From Acidobacteriaceae bacterium (GTDB lineage: Bacteria > Acidobacteriota > Terriglobia > Terriglobales > Acidobacteriaceae): a stretch of 6,469 nucleotides of DNA. Location of the stretch: the NCBI GenBank assembly GCA_030838305.1, contig JAUTWY010000390.1, positions 1 to 6,469 of the forward strand, read 5' to 3'. The notes under the pieces are model-generated. The model saw nothing but the letters and a program-made list of their open reading frames with translations, ran no database searches and was not told the origin of the DNA. This document shows, one piece after another, positions 1 through 4,792 of this stretch (positions are counted from its first letter, which is position 1; the number at the start of each line of letters is the position of its first letter). The translations under genes and the position numbers were made by a program.

Positions 1-18
1 GCTACCAAACCTTCCTAA
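1..18. repeat. Candidate left end (attL-like) direct repeat
   Basis: GCTACCAAACCTTCCTAA at the window edge matches 3082-3099 (GCTACCAAGCCTTCCTTA) at 16 of 18 positions. It lies about 100 bp upstream of the broken integrase gene, where an attachment site would be expected. The distal copy sits in the palindrome GGTAGCGCTACC. The first copy begins exactly at the palindrome's midpoint, so the window edge hides whether the palindrome is present here too. Bases 7-12 (AAACCT) can pair with 35-40 (AGGTTT), with an inner TGCT/AGCA pairing, giving a bulged hairpin. The role as an attachment site is inferred. Confidence 0.4.
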
Positions 19-57
19 GCTGCTGAATCCAGCAAGGTTTCAAGCCTGCCAAAGTGG

Positions 58-78
58 TTGTCCCAAATTTGTCCCAAA
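58..78. repeat. Tandem TTTGTCCCAAA repeats upstream of integrase
   Basis: TTGTCCCAAA (58-67) is followed directly by TTTGTCCCAAA (68-78), giving a period of about 11 bp, close to one DNA helical turn. A weaker third copy, GTGCCCAAG, lies at 90-98. Short direct repeats one turn apart just upstream of an integrase gene resemble arm-type binding sites of tyrosine recombinases, or an operator for the gene. The repeats are seen directly; the binding role is inferred. Confidence 0.5.
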
Positions 79-117
79 GAATCGAGGCTGTGCCCAAGAA
101 AGTGAGTATTCAAGGGT

Positions 118-539
118 ATGGCGAACACAACAGTGAGCATCAGGGAAAGAATCAAAACCGCTGATGGACGATGGGTATGGTCTCCGAAGACTCCAATCCT
201 AGAAGGAAAGTTGAGAACAACCTACGCGCAACGCCGGCGTAAGTTTTATTTGTTCTGGACCGAGAAGGGAAAGAAGCGGGAATCGAAATCAAGGACGGGA
301 CTTTCGAATCTGCCATCAAAGCCGACCGCACCCAGGAGCGGCATCTGGAAGACAGCGCTGACGGCTTCAAACGTCCCGATCCTCTTCGCCCGAATGATCG
401 CAAGACGATTGCGGATTCAATCGAACGCTACCTGCTGATCAAGGTAACGCCAAGATCGGGCAAAGAGACTCTGGGTACTTGGTGGTTCCATTTTCAGCGC
501 GGTGGTCGGACTCAGAGCCGACCTAAGCCGTGCGCATGA
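118..539 (+). pseudogene. Broken tyrosine recombinase / phage-type integrase, N-terminal part only
   Basis: The gene begins at ATG 118 and reads MANTTVSIRERIKTADGRW..., an integrase-like N-terminus with 'KFYLFWTEKGKKRE' at about residues 42-55. Near 280-297 the reading frame shifts. It then continues in the third frame as GTFESAIKAD, ERHLEDSADGFKRPDPLRP and KTIADSIERYLLIKV, and stops at TGA 537-539. The last motif matches the start of a SAM-like core-binding domain. The C-terminal catalytic domain (Arg, His-x-x-Arg, Tyr) is absent, so the product cannot be a recombinase. Intact relatives are usually 350-450 aa; only about 140 codons remain. It may once have mobilised the island downstream. 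It could instead be a fragment left by a later deletion. The assignment rests on remembered family resemblance, not a search. Confidence 0.72.
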
Positions 540-847
540 GATGGAACTAAGCTGAGAGCAAACCATTCGTAGCCGGGGCGTATGCGAACCAGCGCTTGAA
601 CCTCACGACGAAGGGGAAGGCTCGCGGACGAGATGCCAAGACTTCAAAGCGGACCTGGGAAATTCGGCCGTTCGGCATTATAGGGGGGCCTCCGAAAACG
701 TACCATGGTGGAAATGAGATCCCAACTCGCAATCGAAAGAGCGGGCTTGGTAATCCTCCACCTACAGCCGGCGCGTCGGAGTGCTATCCCAACCATCAAC
801 CGCGAGTCAAAAGTACTTCTCCTCGTGCTCACGCCCTCGCTGCCGAG
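540..847. other. About 300 bp without a recognisable gene
   Basis: This stretch lies between the broken integrase and the end of the minus-strand small gene. A long open plus frame runs from 549 through 1105. Its second half is antisense to the better-supported gene at 848-1111, and its first half shows no motif or family resemblance that I recognise. Minus-strand open frames here are short and rich in Arg and Pro, typical of non-coding shadows. It may be residue of the lost integrase C-terminal half or of a deleted cargo gene. Confidence 0.4.
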
Positions 848-1111
848 TCATGCGGCGCGTGCCTTCGCAGAGAACAGGCATGCCGTCACCTCACGGAGAA
901 CCTGCTCGTAGTCAGCGGCTATCGCCCGCTCCACATGAATACGAGCGCCCTTTACGCCCGCTTCCTGCGCCAACCTCTGGAACTCACCCTGAAGAAAGAC
1001 TTCCAACTGCTTCGGCGTCAAGACAGCAATGGGAACGGTAGAGGACTGGCCGGTCTCGGTCTCGATCCTCACGCAGTATGGGGATTCGGACTGCTGCGTT
1101 TCTGAAGTCAT
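848..1111 (-). CDS. Small hypothetical protein (87 aa)
   Basis: This intact small gene starts at ATG 1109-1111 and ends at TGA 848-850. An AGGGG ribosome-binding stretch lies about seven bases before the start. The protein begins MTSETQQSESPYCVRIETETG and has balanced, non-repetitive composition. The predicted layout is strand (11-30), amphipathic helix (about 33-50, PKQLEVFLQGEFQRLAQEAG), strand (GARIHVERAI) and a final helix (AADYEQVLREVTACLF), so probably a small soluble alpha/beta protein. There is no signal peptide or transmembrane segment. It is transcribed divergently from the methyltransferase pseudogene and sits inside the decayed island, so it is probably cargo. I do not recognise the family. 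The competing plus-strand open frame has a much less protein-like composition. Confidence 0.6.
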   Translation of the reverse strand: MTSETQQSESPYCVRIETETGQSSTVPIAVLTPKQLEVFLQGEFQRLAQEAGVKGARIHVERAIAADYEQVLREVTACLFSAKARAA

Positions 1112-1173
1112 GCGACACCCCTGTTTCTGGAGTGACGAAAGTGGCAGGCAAGAATCTTACCATTTTAGCGCGT

Positions 1174-1216
1174 CCGGCCGGCCGGGAGCGATTCTATGGG
1201 ACAGGGTCGCTCCCAT
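1174..1216. promoter_or_regulatory. Palindrome and two mutually exclusive hairpins in divergent spacer
   Basis: The 203-bp spacer between the divergent small gene and the methyltransferase pseudogene holds dense symmetry. CCGGCCGGCCGG (1174-1185) is a perfect palindrome. GGGAGCGA (1184-1191) pairs perfectly with TCGCTCCC (1207-1214) around a 15-base loop. ATGGGA (1196-1201) pairs with TCCCAT (1211-1216), using some of the same bases, so only one stem can form at a time. It could be an operator, an attenuator-like switch or a terminator remnant. No T-run follows at the expected distance, and no convincing -35/-10 pair was found. TAAGAT, read on the minus strand near 1150-1160, is a possible -10 for the small gene. 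Confidence 0.35.
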
Positions 1217-1314
1217 CCCACTCCCGGTCTCTTTCTGCTTGAAGGTGAGATGACGATGAACCTTCCGAGTGTCGCGTTCTTTTGGGCCTTTGCTGCGACT
1301 GAGTATTAGGCCGC

Positions 1315-2177
1315 ATGACGAATTCATTCTCATGCGAACCATTTGCAATCATCCGGGGTAACGCCATCGAGGTATTGAAGCAACGTCCAACAAAAGTGGA
1401 TTGCGTTATACCTCGCCTGCCTACTATCAGCAACGGAATTATGGAACGAGCGCCAGTGAACTAGGAAGAGAGCCTTCGGTGGCTGAGTATATCGGCAATC
1501 TTGTCGAGGTATTCACGGAGGCTCCATTTGAATCGTGGGGAAGCATCTGGGTCATTGGGGACAAGCGAGGTAAGCAACGGGAATTGCTTGGCATTCCTGA
1601 ACGATTTGTCACTGCCATGTGTGACGCTGGATGCTATCGGATCGATAATGTGACCTGGGCAAAAGAATCCGTTCAAGTGGACGGGCAATGCGGTTGGTCA
1701 TCGCATGATTGAACCTGCGCCCCGCAGGTTGAATGGCAATGGCCATGAACCCTTCTACAGGTTCGTGCTCGATCCCCGTCACGCATGGTCGGACACTTGC
1801 GCCGTGCGAATCCCGAGAAGGGATGTCGAAGATGTTCGATACCTACCGGAGACATTTATGCGTTGCCACACGTCCTTGGAGGGCCGGACCGTTGCCGAGC
1901 CCTTGACGCCATTCGCGTGATTCACGATCTTGAATCCTTATCTCAGAAGCTACGCGGAGCGCGTGACCGCCTCAAAAAGGGAATTGTGCCGTCCGAAGAG
2001 ATCAAGAAGCGGGTCGGAGACCCAAACGTGCAGCCACACGGCACCGTTCGGCTGGAAGCGCACGCAGACCCAAATCCCATTCGCCCCGCAGAACAACGCT
2101 ATGTGCAAGAGCATGGCTCAGTGGCATACGACCAGTTGCTTGCACGCTTGTTTGACGCATTGTTTCCACGCGAGTGA
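1315..2177 (+). pseudogene. Frameshifted site-specific DNA methyltransferase (beta-type N4/N6 amino-MTase)
   Basis: Four stretches of one protein lie in alternating frames. From ATG 1315: MTNSFSCEPFAIIRGNAIEVLKQ...VDCVI (frame 1, to about 1396). Then TSPAYYQQRNYG...WGSIWVIGDKRGKQRELLGIP...DNVTWAKESVQVDG (frame 3, to about 1683). Then EPAPRRLNGNGHEPFYRFVLDP...RYLPETFMRCHTSLEGRT (frame 1, to about 1893). Then RVIHDLESLSQKLRGARDRLKKG... to TGA 2175-2177 (frame 3). TSPAYY sits at motif IV, the catalytic (D/N/S)PP(Y/F) loop, with the second Pro replaced by Ala. The motif I SAM-binding segment (FxGxGT), expected late in this permuted group, is absent. Such enzymes methylate the amino group of cytosine or adenine. 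With at least three shifts and no motif I this copy should be inactive. No restriction partner is visible. The last segment is the least certain and could belong to another gene. Confidence 0.78.
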
Positions 2178-2257
2178 GAGCACCACCGCCGACATTCTCG
2201 CTGAGAAAGTTGGCGAAATATGCTCTGGCTGATGTCCGCTGTTGCGACCATGCGTTG

Positions 2258-2274
2258 GTTATACTGAGTTATAC
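2258..2274 (+). promoter_or_regulatory. Tandem GTTATAC repeat upstream of the paired-module gene
   Basis: GTTATAC at 2258-2264 recurs at 2268-2274, a spacing of 10 bp, 33-49 bases before the start codon. The hexamers TATACT (2260-2265) and TATACA (2270-2275) both resemble -10 elements, but no good -35 lies at 16-18 bp from either. It may be an extended -10 promoter or a helically phased operator for a small DNA-binding protein, possibly the gene's own product. The repeat is seen; the role is inferred. Confidence 0.35.
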
Positions 2275-2306
2275 AATCAGAGTCGCTGTAAATCTTGAGG
2301 GGGATT

Positions 2307-2663
2307 ATGGCAAATCTAGAGAACGCACTTCAGGAGCTTCGTACTGAGCGCAAGCAGGCACAGTTGCACGTAGAGAAGTTAGGCCAAGCGATTTCTATGA
2401 TCGAGTCGCTAAATGGTTCCGGAACATCCCGGAACACCAACCAACCGAAGCGAATCATATCGGCGGCTTCACGGCGGAAAATGGCGCTGGCACAAAAGGC
2501 GAGATGGGCAAGGGCTGGTAAAGGATCACACCCAGCGAAGGAAGTGACGGGGTCGACTCACGGGAAAGGTCATACGATGTCGGCATCTGCCCGCAGGAAG
2601 ATCGCGGTGGCGCAGCGGGCTAGGTGGGCTAAGCTGAAGGCGGGGCAGAAGAAGGCGGCGTAG
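2307..2663 (+). CDS. Small basic protein with two AQ-ARWA modules, putative DNA-binding (118 aa)
   Basis: ATG 2307 is preceded by GAGGGGG (2297-2303), a strong if close ribosome-binding site; the in-frame TTG at 2295 overlaps that site and is less likely. Residues 2-35 are a charged amphipathic helix, probably a coiled coil (LENALQELRTERKQAQLHVE). Two near-identical modules follow exactly 40 residues apart: SAASRRKMALAQKARWAR (52-69) and SASARRKIAVAQRARWAK (92-109). They are joined by a Gly/His/Lys-rich linker, and the tail is Lys-rich. The module recalls the short helical NUMOD3-like elements of homing endonucleases and similar motifs in bacterial hypothetical proteins. DNA binding, perhaps as a dimer, is inferred from charge and repetition. 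It is the best-preserved gene of the accessory region. Confidence is high that it is coding and low for function. Confidence 0.8.
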   Translation: MANLENALQELRTERKQAQLHVEKLGQAISMIESLNGSGTSRNTNQPKRIISAASRRKMALAQKARWARAGKGSHPAKEVTGSTHGKGHTMSASARRKIAVAQRARWAKLKAGQKKAA

Positions 2664-2734
2664 ACCTAAGCAGCCTGCGGCGAGTATGGTGCAGGCTTTA
2701 TCTTTGACGAGGAATTACTGTGCCCTGAGTGTGA

Positions 2735-2884
2735 GATGAGCTAGGCAATATTTACGACCTCGAACAGCGTGACCTTCACCACGACAGTAGGGGCACTGCT
2801 CCCAAGGTCGAGCGGAACGATCCGTGTCCCTGCGGTTCCGGCAAGAAATACAAGCGGTGCTGCGGCGGGGCGACGGTGGACTGA
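2735..2884 (+). pseudogene. SEC-C zinc-motif fragment without a start codon
   Basis: This frame, open from just after a TGA at 2732-2734 to TGA 2882-2884, encodes DELGNIYDLEQRDLHH...VERNDPCPCGSGKKYKRCCGG. RNDPCPCGSGKKYKRCC is a textbook SEC-C motif (Cys-x-Cys-x8-Cys-Cys), which binds zinc and occurs at the C-terminus of SecA and in several unrelated small proteins. No ATG, GTG or TTG lies in frame before the motif. An ATG at 2736 in another frame is followed by AGC and then TAG, so one indel would join it to this frame. It is probably the 3' end of a broken gene. The parent could be SecA-like, but nothing else of SecA is present. Confidence 0.6.
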
Positions 2885-2903
2885 GGCGCGCTGCGATGAC
2901 CCG

Positions 2904-2924
2904 ATCGCGTGGACGCCACGCGAT
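2904..2924. terminator. Perfect 9-bp hairpin, possible weak terminator
   Basis: ATCGCGTGG (2904-2912) and CCACGCGAT (2916-2924) form a perfect 9-bp stem with an ACG loop, 20 bases after the SEC-C stop codon. A run of seven T lies at 2937-2943, but 12 bases after the stem instead of adjacent, so this is not a classical intrinsic terminator. It could have ended transcription from the 2307-2663 gene and the SEC-C fragment. Confidence 0.4.
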
Positions 2925-2950
2925 GAGTTTGTAGCCTTTTTTTGACGAAA

Positions 2951-3080
2951 ATGAGCCTCGAAATTTATCAGTCTCAATGGCAAAAACGATAATCGTCCGA
3001 CACTGCAAAGTGTTGAGGCGCTATATGCTTTCTCATCAAAACTGGGAAAACAGAATGCCCTTGAAATTCTTTCCCGGTAG
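2951..3080 (+). pseudogene. Coding-like scrap ending at the palindrome
   Basis: From about 2976 the third frame reads NGKNDNRPTLQSVEALYAF and then SSKLGKQNALEILSR before TAG 3078-3080. It is a plausible amphipathic helical segment with natural composition. It has no start codon in frame. ATG 2951 in another frame gives MSLEIYQSQ and would join it after one frameshift near 2976. The stop codon falls inside the palindrome at 3076-3087, so recombination there may have cut the gene. I do not recognise the family, and the stretch may be chance. Confidence 0.3.
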
Positions 3081-3099
3081 CGCTACCAAGCCTTCCTTA
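3076..3099. repeat. Palindrome plus candidate right end (attR-like) repeat
   Basis: GGTAGCGCTACC (3076-3087) is a perfect 12-bp palindrome. Its right half starts the sequence GCTACCAAGCCTTCCTTA (3082-3099), which repeats the window's first 18 bases with two mismatches. It lies 24 bases beyond the stop codon of the minus-strand protease gene, where decayed accessory sequence meets intact chromosome. That position fits an integration boundary. It could instead be an operator or a short dispersed repeat. Confidence 0.4.
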
Positions 3100-3122
3100 C
3101 TTAGATTTGCTTTCCCTTACTG

Positions 3123-4451
3123 CTACTTCACGTATTTCGGTCCGGCGGATGTGTGCCACGGGTCGTAATGCAGCGAGAAGTGGATTCTCTCTGCAATGGA
3201 AGGATGGCTGTAGGACCAGAAGACCAGGATTGGGTTTGGCGTGGGATAGTCGAGGCTTTTCTCTCCAAGCTTTTGGAAGGATGACGCGGCGATCTCGCTG
3301 TTGTTGGGAAACAGGCCGTGCGTGACTTCTAGGCCGTAGATGTCGGCTTGATGTTCCTGGTACCGGCTGAAAGCGTTGCCAACCGGTTCTGCGACCAGCG
3401 ACAGCAGCGCGACCGTCAGCATCAACACCGGTAGCGCGGCCAGGTCGGTGATGTCGCGGATTCGCCACCGGCCTCCCCAACGGGCCAACATTGCGAGCAC
3501 GATCTTGCGACCCAGCCAAAAGCCGAGGAGAGAAGTTCCCGCATAGAATGCTAGTCCTTTGTAGATGTGGCTCAGGACATAATGGCCCATCTCGTGTCCG
3601 AAGACGAAGAGCGTTTCCGGAACAGTCAGATCGCGCGCAGTGTTATCCCACACGACGACGCGCTTGGTGGCGCCGATTCCGGTGACGTAGGCGTTGTAAG
3701 TCGTGACTTTTTCGCTGGCTTCCATTTCGAACATGCGGTCGCGAGGAATGGCGAGGCCACCGCGGTGAGTTACGTTTTCGATGGCGCTGACTAATTGGGG
3801 CTGGGTTTTCTCGAGAGGCTCGAACTTGTTGAACATGGGGTCGAGGATCACGGGCGCAACAAAGATCAGCAAAACCAGGAAGGGAAGCGTTAGCAGCCAG
3901 AAATAAAGCCACCAGCGCTGGGAACTTTTGCGGATGATCCAGAATAACGCGTACACCATCAGGATGGTGACGACGAGGGAGACTCCGTTAGCCTTGCACC
4001 AATCCCCGACCCAAGAGGCCCAGCTTTGCACCGAGAGTCCGTAGGTGCGCGAGATGTGATGCTCATAGATGTCGATGGGCAAAGAAATGACCGCGATCAG
4101 AAGGGTCAGGAGTGGCACGAAAATAAGAGTTTGCACAAAACTGTTCTTGCTGGCGCGTTCGGCAAGATCGCGGAATGCAGGCGCGACGCGCAACTTGAGC
4201 GTCAACCAGAGGAGCACGATTCCAAAGATCATGCCGAACAGGTAGAGCTCGGTGCGGATCTTGTAGAGTGCCTCAGCTTTGGCCATTTCGTTTGGCGGCA
4301 GGCGGTATTCGGTGACGTTGAGTTCCTGCGGGTGGGCCGTCGTTGGTGCTGGCTTGGTGTCGGGCTGCGCAGCGGTTGTGGATTGGGAAAATGCTGATAT
4401 GAGCGTCAGGCCAATGAAACCGCACAGAACCAGAGAGGCGATCGCTTTCAA
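3123..4451 (-). CDS. Ste24-type CAAX-protease-like M48 zinc metallopeptidase
   Basis: This integral membrane zinc protease of family M48A (442 aa) has family-typical length. The motif HEMGH (residues 286-290) supplies two zinc-ligand His and the catalytic Glu; EHQAD (366-370) supplies the third ligand, Glu366, and Asp370; SHPSIAER follows near 415. The N-terminal half matches the M48 N-terminal domain: a signal-like hydrophobic segment (4-22), a Thr/Pro/Ala-rich linker, then membrane segments near 68-85, 107-125, 157-173, 181-201 and 336-357, with YGLSVQSWASWVGDW after the third. Start choice: TTG 4451 has an ideal AAGGAG six bases upstream and gives a clean signal peptide. ATG 4481 and ATG 4532 lack good ribosome sites. 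Eukaryotic Ste24 trims prenylated CAAX proteins; bacteria rarely have that substrate, so membrane-protein quality control is a reasonable but unproven role. No sign of decay. Confidence 0.9.
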   Translation of the reverse strand: MKAIASLVLCGFIGLTLISAFSQSTTAAQPDTKPAPTTAHPQELNVTEYRLPPNEMAKAEALYKIRTELYLFGMIFGIVLLWLTLKLRVAPAFRDLAERASKNSFVQTLIFVPLLTLLIAVISLPIDIYEHHISRTYGLSVQSWASWVGDWCKANGVSLVVTILMVYALFWIIRKSSQRWWLYFWLLTLPFLVLLIFVAPVILDPMFNKFEPLEKTQPQLVSAIENVTHRGGLAIPRDRMFEMEASEKVTTYNAYVTGIGATKRVVVWDNTARDLTVPETLFVFGHEMGHYVLSHIYKGLAFYAGTSLLGFWLGRKIVLAMLARWGGRWRIRDITDLAALPVLMLTVALLSLVAEPVGNAFSRYQEHQADIYGLEVTHGLFPNNSEIAASSFQKLGEKSLDYPTPNPILVFWSYSHPSIAERIHFSLHYDPWHTSAGPKYVK

Positions 4452-4792
4452 AGACGACTCCTTACCTTGCAGACGAATCATAGGACAGCGCTGAACCAGA
4501 ATCCAGTTGAACAAAATCCCGAATTCAACCATAAATTCTTGTGGGCGGGTCCGCCTATTCGAATGACGCTATAATTGCGCGACATCAGAATGGCACTGAC
4601 CTCTTGGACGAAACTCGGTCCGTGCGAAAGCAGGCCTTTACGACTTCGCCCGAGGGAAAATAAATTCTTTTGAAGGTGATTTCGCAGCAAGTCAACCCGT
4701 CCATGACCGTCATTTCGAACCTCACCGCGCGGAGCTGAAAAACAAGTTAGGGAACAGTGCCACGTCTGAGAATCTCCCCACACGGGTGTAGC
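4452..4792. other. Divergent intergenic region with short inverted repeats
   Basis: This 341-bp spacer separates the two divergent start codons. GGCGG-GT-CCGCC (4544-4555) is a compact inverted repeat. TTCGAATGACG (4558-4568) reappears inverted as CGTCATTTCGAA (4708-4719), one base longer, with 139 bp between the arms; these may be ends of a degenerate miniature element or paired operator sites. TATAAT at 4570-4575 matches a -10 box for the plus strand, but no -35 lies at 16-18 bp and it would give a 5' leader of over 200 bases. No promoter is assigned with confidence. Open frames here are short and unconvincing. Confidence 0.45.
4458..4466 (-). promoter_or_regulatory. Strong ribosome-binding site deciding a TTG start
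   Basis: Read on the minus strand, GGTAAGGAG ends six bases before TTG 4449-4451. The match to the anti-Shine-Dalgarno consensus and its spacing are far better than for either upstream ATG (4481 or 4532). The resulting N-terminus, M-K-A-I-A-S-L-V-L-C-G, is a standard signal sequence. Confidence 0.7.

Noticed and set aside
596..1105. Long plus-strand open frame (169 aa)
   Set aside because: Its second half is antisense to the better-supported minus-strand gene at 848-1111. Its composition is Arg/Pro/Ser-rich without motifs, and no ribosome-binding site precedes it.
1800..1830. tRNA-like GCGAATCCCGAG
   Set aside because: It resembles part of a T-loop, but no acceptor, D-arm or anticodon stem fits around it, and it lies in methyltransferase-derived coding sequence.
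2715..3008. Minus-strand open frames of 80-97 aa
   Set aside because: They are antisense to the SEC-C motif, which is unmistakable on the plus strand. Their Arg/Pro/Ser-rich sequences look like shadows.
1..3100. CRISPR array or toxin-antitoxin pair in the accessory region
   Set aside because: There are no regularly spaced 25-40 bp repeats. The small intact genes at 848-1111 and 2307-2663 are not adjacent and show no toxin or antitoxin fold that I recognise.
4452..4532. N-terminal extension of the protease to ATG 4532 or 4481
   Set aside because: No ribosome-binding site precedes either ATG. TTG 4451 has AAGGAG at ideal spacing and begins a normal signal peptide.
4570..4575. TATAAT as the promoter of the GGT-like gene
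   Set aside because: There is no -35 match at 16-18 bp and the implied leader exceeds 200 bases. A single hexamer is weak evidence.
4757..4792. GTG start giving 12 more residues on the GGT-like protein
   Set aside because: AGGGA precedes it, so it remains possible, but ATG 4793 begins a standard signal peptide directly. The longer form adds an odd Arg/His/Pro-rich lead.
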